Source of the DNA: Myxococcaceae bacterium
GTDB taxonomy: Bacteria > Myxococcota > Myxococcia > Myxococcales > Myxococcaceae
Direction of reading: 5' to 3'
Assembly: GCA_019694575.1 (NCBI GenBank)
Contig: JAIBBR010000027.1
Span: 1-44,920, forward strand
DNA length: 44,920 nucleotides
The position numbers and the translations under genes were made by a program. Every line of letters begins with the position of its first letter. The first letter of the stretch is position 1. Below the pieces are notes generated by a model. That model had not been told where the DNA came from, searched no databases, and worked only from the letters and a program-made list of their open reading frames with translations. Positions 25,336 to 33,073 of the stretch are shown in pieces.

Positions 25336-26337
25336 ATGATTTCAGTCAAAGGTCTGAAGAAGCACTACCAAGTGAAGCAGCGGCCTCCGGGGTTGGCCGC
25401 CGCATTGACCGCGCTTTTTTCGCCGCAGACCAAAACGGTGAAAGCCGTCGACGGCATCGACTTCGACATTGAGCCCGGCGCGCGTGTCGGCTTCTTGGGC
25501 CCCAACGGAGCGGGCAAAACCACCACCCTCAAAGTGCTCTCTGGCTTGCTTTACCAAAGTGACGGCAGCGTCACCGTCGACGGTCATGTGCCACAGCGGC
25601 GCGACGCGGCCTTCTTGAAAAAAATCATGTTGGTGATGGGGCAGAAACAGCAGCTTTTGTGGGACCTGCCGCCGTCAGAAACCTTCGAGCTCAACCGCGC
25701 CATTTACGAAGTACCGCGACCTGCTTTTGACCAACGCCTCGCGGAGCTGACTGAGTTGCTCGAGTTGGGCGACTTGGTGAACAAGCCCACCCGCACCTTG
25801 TCGCTCGGCGAACGCATGAAGTGCGAATTGGTGGCGGCGCTGGTGCACGGCCCGCGCGTGCTGTTCATGGACGAACCCACCATTGGCCTCGATGTCTCGA
25901 TGCAAGTGGTGATGCGCGACTTCATTCGCCGCTACAACGAGAAGTACGGCGCCACGCTGATTCTCACCAGCCATTATATGGACGACGTGGCCGCGCTTTG
26001 CCCCCGCGTCATCGTCATCGACAAAGGGCAGCTGTCGTACGACGGCTCGCTCGAAGCGCTGGCGAAGAAAGTAAGGCCTGAAAAGCGCGTTACTTTTCGT
26101 TGGTCGAGCGCGGTTGACCCTGAAGTGCTCTCGCGTTTTGGCCGAGTGGTGTCGTCGCAAGCGGGTGAAGCGGTGTTTCAATTGCCGCAAGCGTCGGTGA
26201 AAGACGCGGTGGGCAAGGTGCTGGCCACGTTGCCGGTGGCAGACTTGACGGTCGAAAACCCTCCGCTTGAAGAGGTGATGAGCGAGTTGTTTTCGCGCAG
26301 CCGCGCCGCTCAGAAACCGGTCGAGGCCGCGTCGTGA
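25336..26337 (+). CDS. ABC-2 exporter ATP-binding protein (COG4586-like)
   Basis: 333 aa from ATG 25336. Motifs: Walker A GPNGAGKTT (55-63), Q-loop near MGQKQQLLWDLP, signature LSLGER, Walker B RVLFMDEPTIGLD and H-loop LTSHYMDD. The roughly 25-residue insertion before the Walker A strand, and the missing Gln after the signature, are features of the COG4586 ATPases that pair with two PF06182-type permeases. Exactly two such permeases follow in overlapping order. The C-terminal 90 residues form a regulatory extension. The upstream frame to 25105 overlaps the small cysteine-pair gene and has no family support. Export substrate unknown. Confidence 0.95.
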   Translation: MISVKGLKKHYQVKQRPPGLAAALTALFSPQTKTVKAVDGIDFDIEPGARVGFLGPNGAGKTTTLKVLSGLLYQSDGSVTVDGHVPQRRDAAFLKKIMLVMGQKQQLLWDLPPSETFELNRAIYEVPRPAFDQRLAELTELLELGDLVNKPTRTLSLGERMKCELVAALVHGPRVLFMDEPTIGLDVSMQVVMRDFIRRYNEKYGATLILTSHYMDDVAALCPRVIVIDKGQLSYDGSLEALAKKVRPEKRVTFRWSSAVDPEVLSRFGRVVSSQAGEAVFQLPQASVKDAVGKVLATLPVADLTVENPPLEEVMSELFSRSRAAQKPVEAAS

Positions 26338-27155
26338 GCGCGGTGGGCCGCACGCTGCGGGCCCTGCCCACGATGATGAAAATCGGCGTGTCAGAGGCCA
26401 TCGCCTATCGCGCAGAAATGCTGGTGTGGGTGCTGTCGACGACGATGCCCTTCATCAACATGGCGCTGTGGTCGGCGGTTTCTGCTTACACCCCGGTGAC
26501 CACTGCGCAAGGCCGCACGTACGGCTCGGCTGATTTCGTCACCTATTTTCTCTGCGCGTTCATCGTGCGCCAAATCGTCTCGAGCTGGGCCTCATGGGAA
26601 ATTAATTGGGAGGTGCGCAGCGGCGCGCTGTCGATGCGTTTGTTGCGGCCCATGCACCCCATCGTCGTTTACGGCTCGGGCAATTTGGCCGCGCTGCCGA
26701 TGCGGCTGCTGGTCACGTTTCCCGTGGTGGTGCTGCTCTTCATCACCGGAGCGTTTGCGAAATTGCCCAACACCGCTTCGTTGTGGGCGCTCTGGCTGCT
26801 CTCGATGTTCGGCGGCTGGCTGGTGACCTTCTTCATCAACATCGCCATCGGCAGCTTGAGCCTGTTCATGGACAGCAGCATCAAAGTGATGGACGTATGG
26901 CTGGCCGGTTTTTTCGTTTTCTCGGGCTATTCTTTCCCCCTCGCCATCGCGCCCAGCTGGCTTTCCACCGTCGCTCACTACATGCCGTATCGTTACCAGT
27001 TCGGCTTGCCACTCGAGATGATGACCGGGGCGCATGACTTGGCGTCAGCGTTGCCGTTGCTCGCCACACAGTGGGGCTGGGTCACCGCCACGGGCGTCTT
27101 GGCGGTAGCATTGTGGACCTTCGGCGTGCGTCGCTTTCAGGCTTTTGGAGGGTAA
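26334..27155 (+). CDS. ABC-2 exporter permease 1 (COG4587-like)
   Basis: 273 aa from GTG 26334, overlapping the ATPase stop (GTGA). Six hydrophobic segments; the N-terminus has the amphipathic MMKIGVSEAIAYRAEMLVWVL-type entry helix of the PF06182 family. The WEINWEVRSGALSMRLLRPMHP segment between helices 2 and 3 is characteristic: a short cytoplasmic loop ending LLRP, thought to contact the ATPase. The final part, PYRYQFGLPLEMMTG, is also family-typical. It should form the heterodimeric channel with the next gene. Confidence 0.9.
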   Translation: MSAVGRTLRALPTMMKIGVSEAIAYRAEMLVWVLSTTMPFINMALWSAVSAYTPVTTAQGRTYGSADFVTYFLCAFIVRQIVSSWASWEINWEVRSGALSMRLLRPMHPIVVYGSGNLAALPMRLLVTFPVVVLLFITGAFAKLPNTASLWALWLLSMFGGWLVTFFINIAIGSLSLFMDSSIKVMDVWLAGFFVFSGYSFPLAIAPSWLSTVAHYMPYRYQFGLPLEMMTGAHDLASALPLLATQWGWVTATGVLAVALWTFGVRRFQAFGG

Positions 27156-27158
27156 CGC

Positions 27159-27950
27159 GTGGGCCGCTACGTCACCTTGCTCCGCATGCAGCTGCGCGCT
27201 TCGGCGTTGCTCGCCGCGCAATACCGGTGGGACTTTCTCATCGACGGGGCGCTCTCGTTGTTCTGGGCGGCTACCGCGGTGATTCCACTCTTCGTGGTCT
27301 ACACCGAAGGCCGTGCGTCGATACCCGGCTGGAGCTTCGACGAAGCGATGATGGTGGTGGGCTGGTTCATTCTGGTGCAGGGGGTGCTCGAAGGGGCCAT
27401 CAACCCCGGCTTGGCCGCGGTGGTTGATCACATTCGCAAAGGCACGTTGGACTTCGTATTGCTGAAACCCGCCGACGCGCAGTTTCTCGTTTCAACGTCG
27501 CGCTTTCAGCTGTGGCGGGTGGCGAGCTTGCTCACCGCGCTCACCATTTTTGGCGTGGTGTTCAACCGGCTGGGCCGCGCACCGGCACTGCTCGATATTG
27601 GGCTCTCGGTTCTGCTGATGTGGGTGGCGGTGCTGACGCTCTATTCGATGTGGATTCTCATCATCAGCGCCGCGTTCTACGTGGTGAAAATCGACAACCT
27701 CAATTACCTCTTCACTTCTATCTTCGATGCCGGGCGGTGGCCGATTTCGGTGTTCAAAGGCGGTCTGCGGTTGCTCTTCACCTTCGTGGTGCCACTGGCA
27801 TTGATGACCACTTTTCCCGCCGAGGCGTTGCTGGGCCGCATGGGTTCTTCGACCTTGGCCATTTCGGTCAGCGCCGCTCTGGTTTTCGCCACCGCGTCGC
27901 GCTGGGTGTGGCGAAAGAGCCTGCGGCATTACACCTCGGCCAGCAGCTAA
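27159..27950 (+). CDS. ABC-2 exporter permease 2 (COG3694-like)
   Basis: 263 aa from GTG 27159, 3 bp after the preceding stop. Six predicted membrane helices. It shares with its partner the family loop here reading DHIRKGTLDFVLLKPADAQF, the LLKP form of the ATPase-contact motif. The ending FPAEALLGR and a last hydrophobic helix before WVWRKSLRHY match COG3694 members. The trio forms a complete exporter. No accessory periplasmic or outer-membrane component is adjacent, so the complex probably acts in the inner membrane alone. Confidence 0.9.
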   Translation: MGRYVTLLRMQLRASALLAAQYRWDFLIDGALSLFWAATAVIPLFVVYTEGRASIPGWSFDEAMMVVGWFILVQGVLEGAINPGLAAVVDHIRKGTLDFVLLKPADAQFLVSTSRFQLWRVASLLTALTIFGVVFNRLGRAPALLDIGLSVLLMWVAVLTLYSMWILIISAAFYVVKIDNLNYLFTSIFDAGRWPISVFKGGLRLLFTFVVPLALMTTFPAEALLGRMGSSTLAISVSAALVFATASRWVWRKSLRHYTSASS

Positions 27951-27967
27951 ACCTCACCAGCCCACCC

Positions 27968-28747
27968 ATGAAAATCGCCACCTGGAACATCAATTCGATT
28001 CGCGCCCGCGGCGAGCGCATGCTGGCGTGGTTGAAAGAGCACCAACCTGATGTGCTGTGCCTGCAAGAGCTCAAGTGCACCGACGAGCAGTTTCCAATGC
28101 TCGACGTGCAGGCCGCCGGTTACCGAGCCGAAGTGTTTGGCCAGAAGACGTACAACGGCGTGGCGATTGTCTCGAAGCACGCCATCACCGACGTGACGCG
28201 CGGCTTGAACGACGGCGTTGAAGACGACCACGCGCGGCTCATCGCAGGCACCGTACAGGGCATTCGCATTTACAGTTTGTATGCACCCAACGGCCAAGAA
28301 GTCGGCTCGCCCGCGTACCAATACAAGCTGCAGTGGTACGACAGGTTGGGCGCGCTTTTGAAAGCGAAGCACCAGCCGACTGATTCGGTTGTTTTATGCG
28401 GCGACTTCAACGTGGCGCCCCAAGACATTGACGTCTGGAACGTGCCGCTCTTCGCTGGGCAAACGCTGTTCACCGAGCCCGAAAAAGCGGCGCTCAAACG
28501 CCTGGCGGAATCACTGGCATTGACCGACGTTTACCGCAAAGTTCACCCCGAACCCGGCAAGTACAGCTGGTGGGACTACCGCATGCTCGGCTTTCCAAAA
28601 AATCATGGCCTGCGCATTGATCACCATTGGGTGACGGCGTCAGTGGCGGCGCGGGTCAACGCCGCTGAAATCGACCGTGAAGCGCGCAAGGGCAAGTTAC
28701 CGTCAGACCACGCTCCGGTGTGGGTGCAGTTGAGCGAGGCGACGTAA
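27968..28747 (+). CDS. xth: Exodeoxyribonuclease III
   Basis: 259 aa from ATG 27968. AP endonuclease and 3'-5' exonuclease of base-excision repair. Catalytic motifs: WNINSIRAR (Asn7), LQELK (Glu34), NGVAIVSK, YAPNGQ, CGDFNVAP (Asp/Asn pair), and the C-terminal LRIDHHW and SDHAPV (catalytic His). Length matches the family. It follows the ABC exporter by 17 bp on the same strand and could be co-transcribed, though function gives no link. Confidence 0.96.
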   Translation: MKIATWNINSIRARGERMLAWLKEHQPDVLCLQELKCTDEQFPMLDVQAAGYRAEVFGQKTYNGVAIVSKHAITDVTRGLNDGVEDDHARLIAGTVQGIRIYSLYAPNGQEVGSPAYQYKLQWYDRLGALLKAKHQPTDSVVLCGDFNVAPQDIDVWNVPLFAGQTLFTEPEKAALKRLAESLALTDVYRKVHPEPGKYSWWDYRMLGFPKNHGLRIDHHWVTASVAARVNAAEIDREARKGKLPSDHAPVWVQLSEAT

Positions 28748-28810
28748 CGCGGTGAATGGCAATCGGGCGGGTACCCAAGACGTAACGACTGGCGAAGCAG
28801 GAGGCACTCG

Positions 28811-29794
28811 ATGGACTGGACAGAGCACATTTCGGTAGCGGGTTTGATGATGGGGGCGATGGTCTGGTTTGGCCTGCGTTACGTGTTGGGCGGGTTCTTC
28901 ACCGTTGACCAGAATGAACGTGCGGTGAAGACCGTGTTCGGCCGTGCGCAACGCTTGCAAGCCACCACGCTCGACAGCCCCATTGCCGAGTCGCTGCGGC
29001 CCGACGAGCGCGAGCGCTACAAGTACCCGCAGGTGAAGGTGATTGGCCCGGGCTTCTATTTCAAATGGCCGTGGGAAAAAATTTACAAAGTCTCTATCGC
29101 CACCGAGACGTTGAACATGGCGTACGACCCCGAAGACAAGAACGCCAACCGGGGCGGCACCATGCTCGACGCGGTGACGAAAGATCAACTCAACACCGGC
29201 TTGGTGGGGCAGCTGCGTTTTCGTATTTCAGATCAAAACCTCTATGCGTACCTGTTTGGCGTGAAGCGGCCCATTGTGCATGTGATGGGCTACTTCGTTT
29301 CGATTCTGCGGCAGCGCATCGCCAGCTTCGAGGCGCCTTTGACCGAAGAAGGCGGTGTCAGCTCGGCGGTGGCAGGTGTTTCCATCAACGACTTGCGTAA
29401 GAATCTGCGGTTGCTCAACGAGGTGATGGACCGCGACTGTGCTTCAGCCCCCGCGCGCTATGGCATTGCACTCGATGCGTCGCTGATTACGAGTATTGAT
29501 CCTCCCGGTGAAGTCGAGAGCGCGCTCGCCGCCATCAACACCGCGCACAACCACGTGTCTTCAGAAGTCAGCTTGGCGCAGGCTTCGGCTGATCAAAAGT
29601 TGGTGCAGTCGAAACGCGCGGTAGAAATTGAAACGCTGAATGCCCAAGCCGAAGTCGAGCCCCTGGTGCAAATGGCCGAGCAACTTTCGAGCTTGAAGCA
29701 GTCGGGAGCCAAAGTGCTCGCCGCCTATGTGCGCAACGTGCGGTTGTCGCTCTTCAACAAAGCGCAGACCGCGATGTTGGAGGTGAAGAAATGA
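28811..29794 (+). CDS. SPFH/Band 7 membrane protein, HflK-like
   Basis: 327 aa with a strong Shine-Dalgarno (AGGAGG, 28799-28804). One N-terminal membrane helix is followed by an SPFH domain: VDQNERAVKTVFGR, GPGFYFKWPWEKIYKV, then GQLRFRISDQNLYAYLFG. The coiled-coil helix after about 230 (SLAQASADQKLVQSKRAVE) is typical of stomatin/HflK proteins that build membrane cages around proteases. The C-terminal stop overlaps the next SPFH gene (ATGA), and the pair is arranged like hflK-hflC. No FtsH or hflX gene is in view, so the partner protease is unconfirmed. Confidence 0.9.
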   Translation: MDWTEHISVAGLMMGAMVWFGLRYVLGGFFTVDQNERAVKTVFGRAQRLQATTLDSPIAESLRPDERERYKYPQVKVIGPGFYFKWPWEKIYKVSIATETLNMAYDPEDKNANRGGTMLDAVTKDQLNTGLVGQLRFRISDQNLYAYLFGVKRPIVHVMGYFVSILRQRIASFEAPLTEEGGVSSAVAGVSINDLRKNLRLLNEVMDRDCASAPARYGIALDASLITSIDPPGEVESALAAINTAHNHVSSEVSLAQASADQKLVQSKRAVEIETLNAQAEVEPLVQMAEQLSSLKQSGAKVLAAYVRNVRLSLFNKAQTAMLEVKK

Positions 29795-30693
29795 GCAGCT
29801 TTCTGATTTCGCTGGTGGTGGGCGCCTTCGGTTGCTTGGTGGGTGTGCCGCTGCTCTTCGCGCTGGCCCGCGGTTTGGGTTTCTACGCCGTCGTCGACGA
29901 GCGCAAAGCCCGTGTTTATTTGCTCTTTGGCAAGGTGGTGGGCGTACTCGATGAGCCCGGCTTGCACTTCTTGTGGCTGAAGCTCGGTTGGCGAGCGCCG
30001 CTGGTGAACTGGTTTGGCCGGTGCCAAGTCGTCGACCTGCGGTTAGACCAAGAATATTTGCGCAGCCAACCGGTGAACTCCGAAGAGGGCGCGCCGATGG
30101 GTATCGGCATTTGGTACGAAATGTTCGTCAACGACCCCATGTCGTTTCTCTTCAAAAACGCTGACCCCCGCGGCTCGTTGCGCGCCAACGTGAGCAACGC
30201 GGCAGTGCGCTCGCTGTCGAACATGAAGCTGTCAGACATGCTCGAAACGCGACACCAAATGAGCCAGGCGGTGCGGCATGAAGTGAGCGCCAAGTCGCGT
30301 GAATGGGGTTACCAGTTGGGCTCTGTCTACATTCGCAAAGTGCATTTTCGCGATGGACAGATGATTCGGCAGATTGAAGAGAAAGTGGTGAACCGCCTGC
30401 GCCAGGTGACCAGCGCCATTCGGCAAGACGGCGCCAACCAGGTGAACATCATCAAGAGCACCGCCGAACGTCAGGCGGCGATTGAATTCGCCCGGGCCCA
30501 AGCGCAGCGGCCGCACATCGTCGGCCAGGCGCTGCAGAAAATTTCTGCCGACGGTGAGGTGATGGAGGCGATGTTTCAAATGCTCGAGTACCAGCGGCTG
30601 ATTGATGGCAACGCCAAGGTGACGTTGCTCCCGCCGGGAGAAAAAGGCGACCTGCTCGCGCCCTTGCTCGCGGCGCAGAATCAGAAGCCGTAG
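29791..30693 (+). CDS. SPFH/Band 7 membrane protein, HflC-like
   Basis: 300 aa from ATG 29791 (ATGA overlap). N-terminal membrane helix, then an SPFH domain: VVDERKARVYLLFGKV, DEPGLHFLW, GIGIWYEMFVNDP, and the long helix INIIKSTAERQAAIEFARAQAQ that stacks in SPFH cages. It is shorter and more divergent than its neighbour, consistent with an asymmetric hetero-oligomer. Ends in a basic, Gln-rich tail. The gene converges with the glycosyltransferase, 92 bp apart, with no clear terminator. Confidence 0.9.
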   Translation: MSSFLISLVVGAFGCLVGVPLLFALARGLGFYAVVDERKARVYLLFGKVVGVLDEPGLHFLWLKLGWRAPLVNWFGRCQVVDLRLDQEYLRSQPVNSEEGAPMGIGIWYEMFVNDPMSFLFKNADPRGSLRANVSNAAVRSLSNMKLSDMLETRHQMSQAVRHEVSAKSREWGYQLGSVYIRKVHFRDGQMIRQIEEKVVNRLRQVTSAIRQDGANQVNIIKSTAERQAAIEFARAQAQRPHIVGQALQKISADGEVMEAMFQMLEYQRLIDGNAKVTLLPPGEKGDLLAPLLAAQNQKP

Positions 30694-30785
30694 ACGCTGG
30701 CACTGACGAGGCGGGGCGAAAGGGGGCTTGAGCGGCTTGCGTTCGTACGCGCTTCATCTCGTTTGAGCCGAATGCGGCCCGCTCG

Positions 30786-31784
30786 CTACTTCGCCAGCAG
30801 CTTCTCGTAAAGCGCCTGCATCGTCTGCGCTTCCCGTGCAATGCCGAAGCGCGCTTGCGCCGCCCGAGCCGCCGCTTCGCCCACCGCTTTTGCTTTCAAT
30901 GGCTCGTTCATCAACTCGCGCAAAATGCGCTGCAACGCGTCGCTGTCGCCGACGGGGTAAATGAAGCCCGTGCGCCCGTGCTCGACGTACTGCGCGACAT
31001 GCGGCAACGCGCTGGTCACCAGGCAACACCCACTTGCCATCGCCTCGAGCATCACCAGACCGAACGACTCCGCATGTGATGGCTGCACCACGATAGAAAG
31101 GCTCTGATACCAAGGCACCACATCGGCATGCTCGCCCGCGAGCACCAACTGCCCATTCGTCTGCGCTCGCAATCTATCGGCCCACGCCACGTCGGGCCCA
31201 CGCGCCAGGCCCACCAGCACCGCGCGCCACGAAGAAAACGCTTCGAGAAGCGGCGCCACTGCCTTCACGAAATCGCCCTGGCCTTTGTCTACCCGAATGC
31301 GGCCCACCACGCCGATGCCATATTCACCGCCCAACCGGTGCCCGCGCCACAACCCTTGCCGGTCCTCGGGGGGCGTAAAGCGTTCCAACGAAACGCCATG
31401 CGGCACCACTTCGCTCGAAGAAGAAAGCAGCCGGCTGCCTTCGTGGGTCAGCGTGACCCGTTGATCAGCCCGGGCCGCAAGAAAGCGCGTATAGCGCCCC
31501 GGCACGCCATGCCCATGGCGGCTGAACACCACCCGCAGCTTGGGGAAAAATAGCCGCAGCGCAAGGCCCGCCATCAACTCGTTGTTTCGGTGTGCGTGCC
31601 AAATCGCTGGCTCCTGCCCGAGCCTTCGCAGCAGTTGCCCCCAGCTCAATTGCGGCACCCGGCTTTGCAGCGAACGGCCCAGCGCGAAGACCTCGACATG
31701 CGGTGCGAGCGCCTTCACCAAGCTCTCGGTGTGCGCCGTAACGCCCGTGCGGCGGCCATGAAAATGCGGGTGAATGACGAGCAT
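30786..31784 (-). CDS. Glycosyltransferase, GT4-like (GT-B fold)
   Basis: 332 aa from ATG 31784. The donor-binding half has GVVGRIRVDKGQGDFV, VLVGLARGPD, HADVVPWYQSLSIVVQPSHAESFGLVMLEAMASG (motif E-x7-E), and a final helical region, all as in family 4 glycosyltransferases that use nucleotide-sugars. The N-terminal half has PHFHGRRTGVTAHTESL, the usual GG-like opening loop. It probably acts on cytoplasmic or lipid-linked glycans, but no other polysaccharide gene is adjacent. It is divergent from the small double-CxxC gene. Confidence 0.92.
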   Translation of the reverse strand: MLVIHPHFHGRRTGVTAHTESLVKALAPHVEVFALGRSLQSRVPQLSWGQLLRRLGQEPAIWHAHRNNELMAGLALRLFFPKLRVVFSRHGHGVPGRYTRFLAARADQRVTLTHEGSRLLSSSSEVVPHGVSLERFTPPEDRQGLWRGHRLGGEYGIGVVGRIRVDKGQGDFVKAVAPLLEAFSSWRAVLVGLARGPDVAWADRLRAQTNGQLVLAGEHADVVPWYQSLSIVVQPSHAESFGLVMLEAMASGCCLVTSALPHVAQYVEHGRTGFIYPVGDSDALQRILRELMNEPLKAKAVGEAAARAAQARFGIAREAQTMQALYEKLLAK

Positions 31785-31866
31785 CGACTTAAACGACGGT
31801 ACTTAGGCCGGTTGCCGCAGGCAGGCGAGCCCTTGCTTCGGTGAAAGCCGGCGTTATCTGTACCTC

Positions 31867-32076
31867 ATGGTTTCCCAGATACATGTGGTGGGTGACGAAG
31901 TGGCTGACGTCACCATTCCCGGTGCGTGCATGGTGTGCAAAGGCGAAGTGGCTTTGCGCATGACGGGCATGTCAGCCGCGCTCGTCTGCTTGAGCTGCCA
32001 TTTGATTACCCACCCCAAAGTCGAAGTCGGTACCGACAGCGTGCGACTCGATTACCGACCCCGCGCGTTGGTCTAA
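31867..32076 (+). CDS. Small double-CxxC (zinc-ribbon-like) protein
   Basis: 69 aa from ATG 31867. Two CxxC pairs (Cys21/24 in ACMVCKG, Cys41/44 in VCLSCHL) are 16 residues apart, enough for a compact zinc or redox site, with short strands either side. No signal peptide, so cytoplasmic. It could be a zinc-ribbon RNA- or protein-binding factor or an orphan metal-binding subunit. No Shine-Dalgarno is obvious. The stop overlaps the stop of the convergent triheme gene by 3 bp, so a shared transcript region is unavoidable. Confidence 0.72.
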   Translation: MVSQIHVVGDEVADVTIPGACMVCKGEVALRMTGMSAALVCLSCHLITHPKVEVGTDSVRLDYRPRALV

Positions 32077-32984
32077 GGCCAAACAATGCGGCCGGGAGCG
32101 TCGTTACGGCCTTGTTCGGTATGGCAGGTGTTGCAGTCTCCGTCGGTCTGCGGCGTCGTCATTGCCCGCACGCGGCCGTTGGCTTTCACCCGAGCCGTGT
32201 AAGGCATGGCAATGGTGGTGCGGGTGCTCGTCGACATGAAGTTGCCCGACGCGTTGACCATCAACGTCGCGGCCACTTTGCCCTGCGCGTCGATGATTTC
32301 GACCGTGCCTCCACTCGAGGGCACCACGCTGCGGCAGAGGTTCTTTTCGTGCAGCGAGGGGAACACGGTGCCCATGAAGAAAAAGGCCCTGCCGCGCTCT
32401 GAATCTCCGTTGGGGTTTTGCCCCTCGAAGTTTTGGCCCAAATGGCAGCTGCGGCAGGCGAACCCCGGGTTCATTGAAGCACTGCCGTCGTTGCCGCGGG
32501 TCCAGAAGGTGTTGGAGCTGCACACCGTGGGGGCGGGGCCTGCGTCGACCGGCTCAATCACGGTGACGCCGGCATCTGCTTCACCGCACCTACCGTCGGG
32601 CATGCCCTCGGCGACCCACGTCTCGAAGGCCGCTTTTTCTTCTTCGGTGGGCTGTGGGTAGCGCGCGGGAGGCATGCTCAAGGCCGTGTCGCGCATGCGA
32701 AGGGCAGAGCGTGCTCCGACGGTAACGCTGGGGTCGACTTGAGAGCGCTCGAGCAGGTTGGCGCGCGAAACCAGGGGTATCGGAGCGCTGTTCTTCAAGG
32801 GAGCCCCGTGGCACCCGTTACAACGGGTGTTGAGCAAGCGTGAAATGTCACACGGCATGCCGGGCAGGCTTTGGTCGACGGTATAGCCGCCTTCGAGCTT
32901 CGGAGCGCTATCGACGCCTTCTCCGCAACCTGTCGCTACAAGCACCCCAATCGGAAGCAATAACCAAACGTTTGAACGCGCCAT
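32073..32984 (-). CDS. Triheme c-type cytochrome lipoprotein with an internal Ig-like segment
   Basis: 303 aa. The signal ends in VATGC, acylated Cys20. Three heme-attachment motifs: CNGCH (55-59), CRSCH (177-181) and CNTCH (284-288). The first has an MPPARYP loop about 45 residues later, a likely distal Met. Between hemes 2 and 3 the GGTVEIIDAQGKVAATLMVNASG segment looks like a transthyretin/carboxypeptidase-regulatory-type beta domain. Unpaired cysteines at 45, 133, 155 and 217 may form disulfides. Location is periplasmic face or outer membrane. A terminator just upstream separates it from the YceI fusion, so it likely has its own promoter in 32985-33046. Confidence 0.87.
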   Translation of the reverse strand: MARSNVWLLLPIGVLVATGCGEGVDSAPKLEGGYTVDQSLPGMPCDISRLLNTRCNGCHGAPLKNSAPIPLVSRANLLERSQVDPSVTVGARSALRMRDTALSMPPARYPQPTEEEKAAFETWVAEGMPDGRCGEADAGVTVIEPVDAGPAPTVCSSNTFWTRGNDGSASMNPGFACRSCHLGQNFEGQNPNGDSERGRAFFFMGTVFPSLHEKNLCRSVVPSSGGTVEIIDAQGKVAATLMVNASGNFMSTSTRTTIAMPYTARVKANGRVRAMTTPQTDGDCNTCHTEQGRNDAPGRIVWP

Positions 32985-33046
32985 ACCTTGCGGCTTTTAC
33001 GCCCGGCGGCATGCGAAAGTCTCGCTTCGGTTTTTCGATGGCTGGG

Positions 33047-33073
33047 AAAAAGGGCCATGTGCGGTGGGCCCTT
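33047..33073 (-). terminator. Rho-independent terminator after the YceI-cytochrome gene
   Basis: On the minus strand AAGGGCC (33073-33067) pairs with GGCCCTT (33056-33050) around a 10-nt loop and runs straight into a T-tract (33051-33047). The stem begins in the stop codon of the YceI-cytochrome gene. Classic intrinsic terminator layout. Confidence 0.8.

Noticed and set aside
24966-25349. N-terminal extension of the Rsm22-like protein to 25349
   Set aside because: It overlaps the small paired-cysteine gene and the ABC leader antisense and lacks family similarity; ATG 24965 gives the usual length.
30694-30785. Search for a terminator or small RNA between the convergent HflC-like and glycosyltransferase genes
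   Set aside because: No stem longer than 5 bp with a T-run and no conserved-looking structure was found in these 92 bp.
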